Of a DNA stretch of 64,000 nt, positions 1 through 12,776 are shown piece by piece; the stretch's first letter is position 1, and each line of letters starts with the position of its first letter. The notes below the pieces were generated by a model that was not told the DNA's origin, ran no database searches, and saw nothing but the letters and a program-made list of their open reading frames with translations. The DNA lies in NCBI RefSeq assembly GCF_026914265.1, contig NC_069131.1:6471001-6535000 (forward strand), given 5' to 3'. The DNA comes from Mya arenaria. Lineage: Eukaryota; Mollusca; Bivalvia; Myida; Myidae. Position numbers and translations under genes: made by a program.

Positions 1-1
1 A

Positions 2-1015
2 ACAAACTCTGGTGATGGTTGTATAACTATTATACCTCAGACTTCTCTTGATATACCAGCATCAACAGATCATGAGACAAGTAATGTAGAAAATATATTA
101 TACAATATAGTGGAGAAACCTAATATGGCTGGCACAATAAATGAAAATGAAAAACTGTATGTCATTGTTCCGGACAACAGCCATGAGGATGTGAATATCG
201 AAAACAGATTAAAAATAGCTTCTGGTATAGATTTAAACACTGTACAAGATACAGCTGTGCTAGAAGATGAGACAAATAATGTAGAGTATGACTTGAGTGA
301 GAGTGATAATCATGTTTTGGTTGAGAGGGAAGATCACATAGTTGTGATAGTTGACAAAGAGAGTGGAGAAGGCACCTTTACCATAGACGGACAGGAGTTT
401 CAGATCTTAACTGAGAGCATTGAAGGTGCTGACCAGGCTGGTGAGAAGAGTAGTGAGATAATAGAGGTGTTTAATGATCACATTGGTGAACCACTACACA
501 ATCCAGTAGTCATTGCCAATGATGGAGCTGCAAACCTGTTGTCAAAACAAAAACCTCTTGATGATCTTATTGGATCCCTTCAGACAAATGGCATTATGGG
601 TAGTTTGGGGAATTTTGAACCAGGGAGTTCTAACCCAAGCAGTATTAGTTCCAGGGAGCAATTAAGTGCGGGAAACATTCCTCAAACAGTGGAACATTTA
701 AACAGTTACACATTTGGCTCTACTAAAGCTCAGACAAATACACCAAGTAACGGGACAATGGAGCTAAATGAAATCCATACTGTAGACAGTGATTATCGAG
801 TGAAAAATCGTATAAGTAATTCTGGTAATATGTTGGATACAAATTTGATTCCTATTTCCAACATGGCATCAGATATTGCTAATTTTGAACAAGCAATAAA
901 AGCAAAAGCTGAAAGCTTTCAAAGAGTTGAAGATTATAATAACTTTCTGGATAAAATGATGCTTTCAATTCAAAAGGCTAAAATAGAACAAAATTGTAAA
1001 TCTGATTGTACTTAG
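2..1015 (+). CDS. 3'-terminal coding exon of an unrecognised acidic protein (5' partial)
   Basis: One reading frame is open from base 2 to the TAG at 1013-1015 (337 residues seen). The upstream part of the gene lies outside the window. There is no in-frame ATG before base 125, so the start is unlikely to be here. The product is acidic and rich in Ser, Asn, Glu and Asp, with low-complexity character. A short beta-like stretch around IVVDKESGEGTF lies near residue 120. The last 45 residues are a charged, probably helical or coiled-coil segment (FEQAIKAKAESFQRVEDYNN). I see no Cys/His finger, signal peptide or membrane segment. The length, regular codon use and a following poly(A) signal argue for a real gene. 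It converges on the RCC1L homologue. I do not recognise the family and give no function. Confidence 0.75.
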   Translation, partial: TNSGDGCITIIPQTSLDIPASTDHETSNVENILYNIVEKPNMAGTINENEKLYVIVPDNSHEDVNIENRLKIASGIDLNTVQDTAVLEDETNNVEYDLSESDNHVLVEREDHIVVIVDKESGEGTFTIDGQEFQILTESIEGADQAGEKSSEIIEVFNDHIGEPLHNPVVIANDGAANLLSKQKPLDDLIGSLQTNGIMGSLGNFEPGSSNPSSISSREQLSAGNIPQTVEHLNSYTFGSTKAQTNTPSNGTMELNEIHTVDSDYRVKNRISNSGNMLDTNLIPISNMASDIANFEQAIKAKAESFQRVEDYNNFLDKMMLSIQKAKIEQNCKSDCT

Positions 1016-1092
1016 TACTATATTGTTTGTTTGTGTGTATTAAAATACAACATGTTAACAATGCTTTGTGTTAACAAAACCCCTCAAATTGA

Positions 1093-1098
1093 AATAAA
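1093..1098 (+). promoter_or_regulatory. candidate poly(A) signal AATAAA of the left-edge gene
   Basis: A canonical hexamer lies 78 nt past the stop codon of the plus-strand gene, in AT-rich 3' sequence. Confidence 0.45.
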
Positions 1099-3110
1099 TG
1101 ATAATAAGCTTGCCTGTTTTCTAAAGAAAAACATTTTAGTGACATACTATAATGTAGTACTCTAGTGTTATCTGTTAGTGATGTAGTGATGTACTGTATT
1201 GCTCTTAGCCTAAACGTTGTTCTTGACGTCATGGACAGACTTTAACCTTGGCCAGAACTCGAAAACCATTCTAGCAGTTTTAAAATGAAACTTGGTACAT
1301 ATGTTGCCAGATAAATTATCAGATGTGCAATGAGGCCCATAACTCTGGCTGTAATAAATCTCCTATTTTTCCCCTTGCTGTACTGAAAAACAATCCGTAT
1401 ACCATTGGTGTTTGCTCCGTGGCGATCTTGTTTGACACTAAAAGATTTTTGCTTTATTGTAAAGACAACAATACAATATAAGATGATATGAAACCTGCTT
1501 ATTTCCATTTCCTGTGTAGAATCCAGTCCATTTTGAGCTGCCATGAGAGAAAAAACATATGCCTATGATCATACGCGACTCCAGCCTTCTGGATGAGAGG
1601 CACCTATACCACCTTTTCGAGTGATACATCTGTGTATGTATATTTATACAACAGTTAATGTCTTCATTGGCCTCGTCAGATCAGTTCATCAGTGATGGGC
1701 ATGCAGCGCCACTGCAACATTTTGTCTTGCTGGTCAAAACAACAAAACGAAGAGTAGTTCTTTGCATGTCTCGCAAGTTTGCATCGTTTAAGATATTTAT
1801 ATTGCACTGTAACATTTTTATGGGTCAATGCTTTCGATTTGAGTCTATACTCACTAACAAGCACAGTTCTACATTTTTATCTATCATATGACATTCTCAG
1901 GTTAGAGTCTGAGACTCCAAATTTGATTCCTATCTGTTGCCTGATTACAAAGTTTGGCTCTTTTCTTTTGTTGATTTTATTCTTTAAAATAATTAACATG
2001 ACTGCTATATCTGCAAATGAATGTTCTAGTAGTTTTCAGAAACAGCTGAACATACCTATGGATTCCAACCCACAAATAAGCTAGTTCTCTGATTGCACTC
2101 TTTACCATAATGTTAAAATTTGGATACCTAGTGACCTTGTATAATTTCAGTATAATTTTAAAGGTTTTTGCTTTCAGGTTACTATTATCTAAGAATTACC
2201 CAAAATACGTCATATATACGGTTACTGCAGTTTGTATATTTGCGTTTTATTTTTTTTGATATTGGGCGTAATTGACACACTTTTTAAACTTGGAAGGCCG
2301 GAAAACTTGTTTGTTTTATTATTTTGGGTAAAAGAAATACATTTCCATTTTCCTCACATAAAATCCTTTCAGTGATTCCAGAATAATATAGGGGGACATA
2401 TTTGTGGGTTGGGTACTTAAAAACTGTATGTCTGCTCAATGCCTTTTCACAATGTTACTGTTCATTGTCCGGTTGGGCCCATTTTGATTTCAAGGTCACT
2501 CATGATGAGCATTTATCGGGTCACCTTGTGGCGCTCTTATTCCAAAATTCGGCCAATCATGATAATCGTACCAAGTCTATGACATGCAGCAATGGTTTTT
2601 TCTTCGCACACTGATAATGTTGCAAAATATCTGTCTATCATTGGAGCCATACAAAAACATGACATGTTTATTAAGATTCTGAATAAAGACGTACCCTTCA
2701 AACTTAGAACACTTAATGAGCTAAAAGTGATGAAGCATTTCCAATATAAAAATATATCCAATGCATTACAGTAAAATAAAATCCAAAAGCAATCAATAGG
2801 TCCAAATTTCTTAAACATCTCATGTCTCATGACTTTTTTTGAAATATGGTAAATAACGACTAAGAGCATTTTTTTTCTTTTCAAAGAGCTGTGAAACTTG
2901 AAGGAAATTATTTTTAAAGTTATCATCCATGATGAAACATTTTTGTTTAAAAAATCAGAATGAAACATAATCTTTAAACCTGTCATTTATAAACCTAACC
3001 CCAACCCTGGGGCTGGGGCTTTTCAGTTCATAAGAATCTCTGCCTAACAAGTAGTGTATTGGTAACATAGTGCACTAAAAGATTTACATGTATCGAGTTT
3101 TATGGTAGAC
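1099..3110. other. intergenic, between two convergent genes; no gene seen
   Basis: Only short accidental frames occur on both strands. Around 1,250-1,640 there is moderately complex sequence that could be an old dispersed repeat, but I found no second copy in the window. I see no RNA gene here. Confidence 0.5.
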
Positions 3111-3116
3111 TTTATT
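3111..3116 (-). promoter_or_regulatory. candidate poly(A) signal of the RCC1L homologue
   Basis: AATAAA on the minus strand (tttatt on plus), 240 nt downstream of the RCC1L stop codon. Confidence 0.4.
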
Positions 3117-3355
3117 AAACAAATCACATTTAGATAAAAACATTCAATTTCACTTCCTCTGACCTCTTGCGCAATTAAATAATTGTAAATTATTGTCACA
3201 CAATGACCAGGTATCCTGTCCTGCATATGATATGATCAGCTGGAATGCTACAAATTCTCTCTAGATGAGGCGGACGATCTGGTATATGAAGTACAGAGAG
3301 TGACAATGGACTAGTATAACACAGTTCACACCACATTCCTCTGCCCTGGCCTTGT

Positions 3356-6300
3356 TCAGGTATATGAGGTACACAGAGCAACTGTATGATCCACACCCAG
3401 CTCAACTCTGTGTATCAGCGCTGGTATGGACACCTGCAAAATCAAAACATGAATAACAATACAGACATATAATAATTATACAATAGATGCATGGAACCTG
3501 CATATTATAGTTTACCATATCTAGAGCCTGGAGGTTACGGACAATGCAAAGGTTATGCTAAGATTGTACATTGCATGCAGAGCGGCACATGTCAACATTA
3601 TTTCTCAGATTCTCTGATGTAATAAAAACCAACTTATTTGTATGTTGACTAGTCAAGCACAAAATACCTTCAGTGGGAAATACTGTACATCCGTCTTGTA
3701 GATGCCGAGAGAGCCGTGTTTACCCTTCCCCCATATGTACAGGTCACCAGCGTCTGCAACATACAGCACAGTGTATAACGTATACAGGTGCAATCATTAC
3801 AATGTACATTTATTCGTAAATGTTTAGTTAAACTTCATAATTATAAGCTGGTATTATTGTTTACATTTTAAATTTTATTTCATGGTTAATTTAGTTTATA
3901 TTTACTATAGTATTTCTTTAGGCTTGACTGTAATGAAAACTGATAGCTTATAGGATCATGTTTGAGTCTGTTTCCTGGGTAGAAACCAGTACTGATGTCC
4001 ATTTTGTGAGGCCATGAGAAAGTACCCTGGTGGAGATAAACCCACAACCTCTTGGAATAACTGTTGGAGCTTATGGTGGTAAAATAAAAATCCTTTCAAA
4101 GATGCTTTCTTTTATAACAAATCCATGTTAAGCAGTAATGTAACCTACCTGTGACTGCACCAAAGTGGCTTATCCCACTTTTGATTTGTTTGACTCTAAC
4201 ATCTGGGCTGAGTTCATTCCTTCCGAAGAGTGGGGGTGGCAGGAGACTCGGGCGTGTGAGAACGTCCACCTTGGGTCCCTTTCCCAGCACACCGAAACCC
4301 CACACATACACTTCACCCTTTTCTAAGAAAATACAACATAATAGGGAGGAACTTCTTTTTAAATTCAATTAAATTCGGTTTACAAAAATGCTTCTTAGAT
4401 AAGGATGAATCTTTATTGAGATACTGCCAGTCAGAGTCAAAACTGAACTTCAATATACAGTCGAAACTCGCTATGTCAAACTCTGTTATCTTGATGTTTT
4501 TTTGAATATTTGTGGTTTAGTTAGACATGTTTAGAAATCGGTTTATTAAATTTTTTGTTTTCTTTAAATATTTTTTGAGGTCCAAATGGCATGGACATAG
4601 CGAGCTTTGGCTGTATTTTCATATCCATAATAAGAATATTAGTTCTACAGCAATGTAAACATTCCCTTTACTTTAGTAGATTATTAGTAATTTATTTACT
4701 GGAAAATATAATACTGTATAATAAGGAAAACTGACCATTTAAAACCATACATGAAGATCCTCCACTAGCAATCTGTGTAATCTTCCCACAATTCTTAATT
4801 GGCAAATATTTTGGAACACTGACTTGTGTTTCCTGCGTCACCATTGACAACTGATTGTACTCTGAGTTTCCCCAGCCGAACACATCTCCTGATTCTGATA
4901 TAGCTAGTACGCAGTCCGCCCGGGACGCAATGTCTGTGATTCTGACTCCATCTATGTCTCCCATTAATCTCCTGGGTCTTCCAACATTTTCATATGTTTC
5001 CAGCCCTGGAATACAATGAAGCAAGCCATGTTGTCCTGGGGTCGTATTCAGTAAGCATCTTAGTGACAATTTTCAACTTACGTGAAAAATTGCCTTTTTT
5101 CCAATATTAATTTTAAGAAAATGAGCAATGTTTGTACACCAAAAATATGAAAACAAGCAAGAAAATGGTCAACAATATATGCATATGAATAAATATGATG
5201 AAAAGTAGCAAGTATTTTAAATAATCGTCAAAAATTCTGACAATCTCATTAAATTAAAAATATTCACTAAGATGGTGATTGAATCGGCCCCAGACCTCAT
5301 TTTCTCCAAAAATCTCAAGATTAGCTACGCTCAAAAGAAAGCATTTGTATAAATTGTCTGATTTTCCACTTTTAAAGAGTTTTGAGACTTGATATGTAAA
5401 ACATTTTCAGGTAAATCTTGATAAACTATCTTTTGGTTTATAAAATCAAGTTTAATCAAAAGTAATTAGCGAAATGAAAAGAGAAAATAAAACCTGTTAT
5501 GTTACAGATATTTCGAGATAGTGGACCCTGTGGGAATGCACGTTAAGTCATCTCTAAGCTACAACTCCATTCAAACTTGATTTACATGAACAAATCAACT
5601 TTAAGAGTCTGAAACAATTGAGTAGAGATAACTTTACTTCAATTAAAGAAATGTTGAAATCATTCAAAGATATGAATGTATTCTGATAATATTTATAATT
5701 TATTTTTAACAGAGATAACATCCAGTAACCATACAACATAGAAAAACCATTACCCGTCTGTCCGTCTGCACCAAGGCCACAGGAGAAAACCTGGCCATCC
5801 GAGGTGAGAAACAATGTGTGGTCCTGTCCACATAATACCTGATAGAATAAAGATATTTCTTTATTATTAACAGGTTCGAGTGTTTACCACGTAATGTGAG
5901 GCAGATGGGAGCCTTCTCCTGACTGGTAACTTGTTGGGGGTTATCAGAGGTTGTTATAGTATTTCATTGGATTATACATTTAAGACTAATATAATATGTG
6001 CATTAAGGCTGCTTTTGCATCAGTTACATGATCTTTTTGTGCTTGTTTGAAGTAAGAAAATAAATATTTTCAGTAACGTCAAACCTGCATTACCATTTTA
6101 CCCTTGTTTTGTTTAGGGTAATTCAGTCAGAGAAATCACTATTAAAATTAATATGCTTTCTGTAAAGTGTTAACTCTTTAATAAATGTATTACTATACAA
6201 TGATGATATTGTAATTAAAATTAAAATAATAAATCTCACACAATGTACTATTGCCAAAAGAATTTAGGCTGTCATCATGAGATACATGAAAATATATATG

Positions 6301-9300
6301 TATTGTTTTGTTCACAACTACACTCATGAAATATTCTTTTTAATTTGTTGAACGAAACCCAATTAATTATGTGGAGACTTTATGAGAAAACCCTTTGAAC
6401 ATGAGGGTGACAAATTAAATTGAGATAACAGAAGGAAAATGTAAGTAACAGGGTTAGTAGGTGACCAGATATTGGATTAATGGGACAAAGAAAACCATAT
6501 CGGGTGAGAGCAAAGACTGAACCCAAATATGGTCTCCTGCACCCCTTATACCCCATATCGGGTCACCTACTAACCACGTATCATATCTATCACGTCAATA
6601 ACTTGTTCACATTTATCAATTTATGGGCAATAATTCATTTCATTCATGTTGGAGGAATGATATAATTGTTTTCAAGGTTCTCTACCCCAGTGTGAGAAAA
6701 ACAGATTTCAAGCCATATTCCCAGACATACAAGCCAAGCTTTACATATAGCAAATGTTCTCATGGCCAGAAAACATGGCCTATGTTATTATTTAACATTC
6801 CGGCTACTGTAATATGTAAAACTTCTCTAGCATCATACCTTGGAAACATTATCTGGAAGTCCCTCTATCTTCTGGATGTTGGAAATTTTGCTGGAAACAA
6901 GAAATTCAATTTACAACAAAAACACTTTTTAAACAGTTAACTTATTAACTAAATACTTTCAAATGTTATAATGCTTTAGAACACAGGAATATTTATTCTT
7001 CGCTAAAATAAACCAGTCTTCATTTGTAAAAGCATGGTCTTAATTGAACACAAACTACAGTAAGATCCTATTGCTAGAGTCAACTTCCAAAGCAAAAGTG
7101 CAGTGGGGAAAATTCCAATGCTCCTCGGACTTTTTCCTGTTCAACCGGGTCTTAACTGGACAATTACAAGAGTAAGAAACTTTTAAGTACCAAGTTTTAA
7201 ATTAATAAATGTATCCTGGACAATGTTTTAGAATCATGCCCAAGTAATGTCTGTCTGCCTGTTCAAGATTTTGCACATTGACGATGACAACTCCCCCACC
7301 CCCCACCCCCATCGCTGAAAATGACTATTCCCCCATTGCTGATGACCACACCAAAGATAAGACAAAATCTTAGCTTATACGGAAAAAAAACAGGATTTCA
7401 TAATGTCATTTTGATGCAGTGTACAGGCTTTTCTGACATCATTTTCTGCAGTATATGCTTTGGTACTGTATTACCACATTAATAAATATAAGCAGAGCTT
7501 ACTTGAAGATTTCCCCTTCCACTACTGGTCTCCCACACTGGCCATAGGCATTGTTACCCTGGGAAAACACTGGAATGAACAAAACAGAGATAATGTCATA
7601 CCGCCTTGGAGAAAAAAAAACATGTGATACAATGTACTTAATTAAACCTCTATGAGATGTAAAGAAAAGATAATGTAAAGCTTAATTACAACACTCAATA
7701 TGCCTAAGTTCATAAATCACTAATTTAAAGAGTGCGGTACCTTTTTTATTTCAAATATATATATTACTTAACCTATTTCAGTATTATTATTAGTAGTATA
7801 CATGTATATTAGTATTTTATTATAGCATTAATATTCAGGGTTTTGATTTTTAAAAACCTTTTTTATTTCTTTATCAAACACCTAAAACCTAACCAGCCAT
7901 ATCCCCCTAAACAAAGAATTATTTCGTTTTGCCTAACATTAAGTAATAGTAGGTTTGTGTTTATTTAGGGTCTTCTAAACTATAATAGTCAGCAGGCCGG
8001 GCACAGCCCAGCACCAACTTATTGTTCAGAAGACAAAAAATATGTGCTAACTTTCTTAGTGTATAGCATAATTAATACAACCAGAGTTACGTGCCTTGCT
8101 ACAGGTGTGCATAATGCAAATAGTTGGCAACATTTGTGGCAAATTTCATTTGAATATCTTGAAGGATTTTGGACTCTATAAGTTATTGTGGTGTTAGTAG
8201 TTTATACTCCGGGTCCTGGCATGAGCACATTGAAGGGTCCCAGAGAGACCGTTCAACCACCGCACACCTATCCTGGGCAGACTATCTGGGGGTTAACCAG
8301 TACTAGGTGTCTTCAGCTCTGCAAGGAACTGACAACTTCTGTACATGCCAGGGGCAGTGGTACAGTGCGAATGGTCGTAGAAAGGATTTCATAACCAATC
8401 ACAACACAAGTGACATGGTCCGCCCGGGAATCGAACCTGGGTTGTCCGATTCACAGTCCAACACTCTACCAATTGAGCTAACCAGGTGGGCTTCTATAAG
8501 TTATGGCCTATGTTAAAGCTTTTGCATGCTGCCGCCGCTGACATAATAATTATGGCACAAAGGCTGTCACATTACCTGAGTTCAAATTTTATAGGCAAGG
8601 GATTATAACAGACTAATACCCCCGTTCTGAGTATGAAGGTTTCATTTAAGAGACAAGGACCCCAGTTGATTTGTTTTAAAGCCATTTTAACACCTTACTA
8701 TTTTAAACCAAACAAACTGTATTCATAAATTTCATTATCCTTGTCAAGCTACCCCCAGAACAGCAAGCACACACCTCCGTGTTTTGTGAGAATTACACTG
8801 TGTGCCCGGCCACAGGCTAGCTGTAGAATATTCTTCTCCCTCCCCTCCGGAATACCGGGTATAGCAACCGGCACTGGCTCTATCAGGTAGTCCAACACTC
8901 GGCCTGCAAATATTTACACATGTATTACATCAGTATACCCATTATAACACTACTCTGTGGCAATTTCCTCTGCAAATCTGTAGCCTGTTCTAGTGGCTCA
9001 TGATTAGCAACACTATTAAGCTAATTTCACTTCATCTTTTTTGTCATGACACTACTTAATTTTCTCCTTTTGAAGCGGTATGCAATTTATAAGAAAAACA
9101 GATTATCACAATCATTTGATTTTAAATCTATTAAAGCTGCGCTCTCACAGATATACCATTTTTACAACTTTTTTTTTTTTGTCTTGGAAAGAGCAAATTT
9201 TTGCGTCAATATCTGCAAACCAATGATATAAGGTTGCTGACAAAAAATCAGATCGTAGATTTTCATATTTCCGTTCGAAAATTAATGCTTTATGGCTTAG

Positions 9301-11879
9301 TCTGTTACTAACGGTTTAAGAAAAAATACATAAAACATCAACTTTTTTAACTTAAGTATAAACATCTGCGATCTTTTTTGTAAGCAGTCTTTTATAACTG
9401 GCTTCCATGGATTTACGCAAAAAATGGCTAGTTCCAAGACAAAAAATAAAAAAGTTGTCAAAATGTTCAATCTGTTAGAGTGCAGCTTTAAATGCGGTTA
9501 AAAAAGTAGCTAAGAAGCCCCTTAAAAATAAAGATCTAAATATAATCAAGTGTATTCCGTAGCAAAAATTGTTTGATGCGGCTCATATAATAACTCTTCG
9601 GATTTAATAATAATAGCTATAACTGAAACAATAAAAGAAGCCTAAATCTTGGCATACAAAATACCTGTATTTTTAGGAAACTCATGGAATCCCAGCTGTG
9701 AGTCTGTATTGATCCCAGTGCCGAGGACCATCTGTATTCTGTTTCTTTCAACAGCAAACAGTGTGAATCCATAGCCACATGCAACATCTTTCACCTGAAA
9801 CATGACAAACACTGCTTTACTGACATTATCATGTACTTGCAAAATACAAGCAGGCAAGTCCTGCAAGTGCAACCTACATACTTGTAAAATACAAGCAGGC
9901 GAGCCCTGCAAGTGCAACCTGTACTTGTAAAATGTTTTCCAGGCTTGCTCAAATCCTTGAGTTATAATCCAGGTCTTGTTCAACAATGTACTGCAGAAGA
10001 ATTTTAAGCTTATTCAACCTTAGTCTAACTTAGCTCACAGACAATGTATGATGACAAGTACACAGGATCTAATTTCAAGGTGTTCATTATTTACAGTGAT
10101 GACTCATATACAGTGATACAGTAATACATGTTTATATGAGACAGCACTGTATAAAATAATATGTATATGCAAGCAAATTGAGGTCCTGTATTTTAAGAGC
10201 ATTGAGATCTGTAGATATTATGTAAAATTTCCCTTATTACAGTTATGATTTTGACAAGTTTAATTTAATTAGTTAAAAATTCTATTCATCATGAGTTCTC
10301 ACTGGAATCTAAAGTGTGAGTTCCTGAGACAAATTTAAGAAAGTATGCATCGAGGGACTGCTAAATGCGAGTTACTATACACTTATTATGAGCACTGTTT
10401 TCACCTCTACATGGTTTTCATCAATGAATCGCAGGCGTGCTGGACGGGGCTGCTCTGTCACAGCGTGCTGTCTTCTACGCTCTGGGCGAAGGTACGTCCT
10501 CACTCCTGTAATCACATTCAGGTTTAGCACATTGGAAATTGGCAAATTATTTAATAAGGTTATTAAATATACGCCAGATTTTATATAGCAGGCTGTGTCA
10601 TTTATGCAATTTTTAATAGTCCATTCTCTCATTGAATATGTTGATTATTTTCTTCGGTCAAACTTCCGAAGAAAAAACATCTTATTGAGAAAATGGAATT
10701 GAGTACAACTGAATGTTTTTATTAACTATGATTTTTGCCCTAAAATTAGTTTTCTTTGAAATATGGACAAAAAGGTTTTCTAAACACATGCTCTGAGAAA
10801 ATACGCTATTAAAAAGAGTAAAAATCATAAAATATTTTTAATCATACCTTGCTTTTATGTGGTAAAATGAGTAGAGATAGATTGAGTTTTGACTGGAATA
10901 TTTTTGTGATATTGGGTACTCAAGTCAATTCTCAATCTCAACTAAATTTACCACATAAAAGCATAGTAGGATTCTAAGTCTTACATGATTTTTATAATTT
11001 TCGAAAAAGTATTTTCGCATTTATAAATGGTACTGATGAAAACAATTTATTAATCATTTAAAGCAATCTAATTCTAGAGCAAAAACATACTTGAGTTATT
11101 ATTAAAAAACAATGAAATGTACTCAAATACTATTTAAGCTGTAGAATAGTTTTCCCTTGGAATCTTGACCAAAGGCGTTAATCAAGATATTCTTTATAGA
11201 ATGCGCTTTAAAAAGGTATAAAAACAAATGTTACTTTTGATGCAATATGGTAAAATGAGTTGAGTCTGAGATTGAGATTTGACTTAAGTATTTTTGTGAT
11301 AGTGCAGCCAGGTAAAAAATGTGCCCGTATCTCATACATACTAAACTTTAAGAAAACTTCCCAGGGGATTCTGCTCCAAAAACCAGGGCATATTGCCCTT
11401 AACTAGGGGGGATTTTTATATGTATCGTCATTTAATCCACCAGTGCAGACATTTTTGGGTGTCCTACTTTTAAAAGCATTTTATTTAAACTGGCATTTCT
11501 TTTTAACTGAAAAGCATTGTATTGGGAATATATGTTTTAAGAAATTGTTTTGTACCTCTTCTGTACATTTATTTTTTAATTATTTTGTTTCAATTTCAAG
11601 GAATATTTATTAACTACCTGGAGACAGATAAGAATCCCATAGGACCTACTCACCCCTCGCTGTGTATGGCACCTATGACTAACCTAAGGCTCCAGTCCTG
11701 GCATGCCCCCAGACGTACACTCGTTCTGCAGGCTGGGTGCCGGGGGCCTTGAACTGAATCACTTCTTCTGTCCGTGCTTGACGTTTCTCCTCCCTACTTG
11801 CATAGCGCACCTGTCCACACAGCGAGCAGCCTCCCTGGTACAGCTTGGATAGCACTGCATGGCCTCTTAAGGTTGACAT
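3356..11879 (-). CDS. RCC1L: RCC1-like protein, mitochondrial (RCC1L / WBSCR16 homologue), 11 exons, complete
   Basis: Coding exons in gene order: 11879-11684, 10505-10405, 9794-9665, 8903-8775, 7569-7503, 6890-6839, 5838-5754, 5005-4736, 4322-4149, 3753-3668, 3433-3356. All introns are GT-AG, the phases agree at every junction, and the total of 1,368 nt gives 455 residues plus TGA; human RCC1L has 464. Recognisable blocks in order are YVWGHARTGALG, VACGYGFTLF, DSQLGFHEFP, LACGRAHSVILT, GNNAYGQCGR, CGQDHTLFLT, GLGADGQTG, FGWGNSEYNQL, YVWGFGVLGKGP and GVDHTVALC. Together these are the blades of an RCC1 seven-bladed propeller. The N-terminus (ATG at 11879) is basic and ends near RYAS, as a mitochondrial presequence should. 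Human RCC1L works in mitochondria, in 16S rRNA/mitoribosome assembly and as an exchange factor linked to OPA1; the same role here is inferred by homology. Introns hold several MITEs and a SINE. Confidence 0.95.
4456..4615. mobile_element. short TIR element (pogo/Tigger-like MITE) in an RCC1L intron
   Basis: About 22-bp terminal inverted repeats begin TACAGTCGAAACTCGC on the left and TACAGCCAAAGCTCGC on the right (read inward). TA dinucleotides lie at both ends, as for Tc1/mariner-pogo type insertions. No coding capacity. A relative with the same TACAGTCGAA terminus lies at 44,329-44,500. Confidence 0.7.
5036..5293. mobile_element. MITE with about 40-bp inverted termini in an RCC1L intron
   Basis: The left end reads CTGGGGTCGTATTCAGTAAG and the right end, read inward, CTGGGGCCGATTCAATCACC. 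Both continue into CATCTTAGTGA. The element starts only about 30 bp upstream of the exon beginning at 5005, on the intron side of its splice acceptor. The interior is AT-rich and non-coding. Confidence 0.7.
6453..6574. mobile_element. 122-bp MITE in an RCC1L intron
   Basis: Terminal inverted repeats of about 23 bp: GTTAGTAGGTGACCAGATAT on the left and GTTAGTAGGTGACCCGATAT on the right (read inward). Non-coding interior. Confidence 0.7.
8187..8492 (-). mobile_element. tRNA-derived SINE with target-site duplication, in an RCC1L intron
   Basis: On the minus strand the head is tRNA-like, with a good A box (TAGCTCAATTGG) and a perfect B box (GGTTCGATTCC), followed by a 200-bp unrelated body. A 12-bp direct repeat, TCTATAAGTTAT, flanks the unit (8175-8186 and 8493-8504), which fits an L1/RTE-style target-site duplication. 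The anticodon arm does not fold well, so this is not a functional tRNA gene. It could belong to the V-/Deu-type SINEs known from molluscs, but I cannot confirm the body family. Confidence 0.85.
9131..9491. mobile_element. full-length TTAA-flanked MITE (family T1)
   Basis: Near-identical inverted termini of about 44 bp start TTAAAGCTGCGCTCTCACAG on the left and TTAAAGCTGCACTCTAACAG on the right (read inward). The element is bounded by TTAA, as in piggyBac-like insertions. Partial copies lie at 49,526-49,795 and 53,437-53,697. It sits in an RCC1L intron. Confidence 0.8.
9833..9935. repeat. short tandem duplication, about 50-bp unit, in an RCC1L intron
   Basis: Two and a half copies of a unit containing AAATACAAGCAGGC and CCTGCAAGTGCAACCT lie just upstream of the exon at 9794-9665. 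The repeat carries self-complementary CTTGC/GCAAG motifs. Confidence 0.7.
10850..11305. mobile_element. cluster of foldback-element ends (ACTCAATCTCAACT family)
   Basis: Three ends of one inverted-repeat family are packed together. Two face each other around 10,918 (GCTTTTATGTGGTAAA against TTTACCACATAAAAGC) and a third lies at 11,250-11,300. Another copy of the family is at 16,588-17,024. No coding content. Confidence 0.65.
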
Positions 11880-12770
11880 GTGGGAATGACGGTTTCAATT
11901 TGAACTGTTGATAACCTGCAAAGTATAAACACTACCATTACAATCATCAATATTATTTCTCGTAATACAATACTCAAGCAAACTTTAAAACTAAAAAAAC
12001 AGACACTTTTGCTCCCATAGCCAAAACAACAACATCAAATGGCAATAACCATGATGTCAGGGATGCTTCCACTGCCTCATAAGTCCTTTGAGTGAAATGA
12101 AAAAAATGTTGAATTTTGTTTCCAATATAATTTATAAATCATAAAAAAAAAAAAAAATGGATGATTTATTTAAGTATGCAATATAAAAAAATATATACAA
12201 TAAAAAATAAATAATGTATTTACTATATTTCTTTCTCCGGTAAATCTGGAAATCATGTAATGTAAGTGCGATATCTGTTGAAGTCAGGCCCACCCTAAAC
12301 TCCTTTAAAAGCATCTTAATAATCTTAAGGTGGAGCAGGGGGTGCTATACCATGGTAAATTTAATTAAAGACTATGCCATGAGTAGATATATTAGGTTTT
12401 TAGTGTTTTACATAGAAGGCCAGTGAAAGGACACTCAGAATGTTCAATATCTGTGGTGTGAAGTGGAAATATGACTTTTGGATGAACAAGCCCGAATTCT
12501 TATACTATTGCTTGGCATCAATTTTTTTAACAAGCCCTGCTACATAAAATTCAGAATTTGATTAATTTGAGCAAGCCCGAAAGACATTTTACAAGTGCCG
12601 GGCTTGTAGTCTTGTGCTAATTTTGATCACTGAAAACATGCTCGTATTTTCTGATTTCATTTTGATAAAATTGTGTATTATATGACAACTTGTGGCAGAT
12701 CCTATAAATAGGTCTGTTGTTATCCTCTTATATCAAATATTTGTTTAATGTATTTTATAATTGTGTACAA
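11880..12770. other. upstream side of RCC1L; promoter region, no further gene seen
   Basis: This interval separates the minus-strand RCC1L start from plus-strand sequence and must contain its 5' UTR and promoter. No TATA box stands out. It could also hold the unfound first exon of the plus-strand lyase-like gene; I found no convincing ATG exon. Confidence 0.35.
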
Positions 12771-12776
12771 TGATTG

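Noticed and set aside
8418-8490. Possible tRNA gene on the minus strand
   Set aside because: The A and B boxes are good, but the anticodon stem pairs badly and a SINE body follows with flanking direct repeats, so it is the head of a SINE.
12490-12610. Inverted ACAAGCCCG / CGGGCTTGT pair
   Set aside because: Only about 10 bp of pairing and no second copy or clear borders; too weak to call an element.
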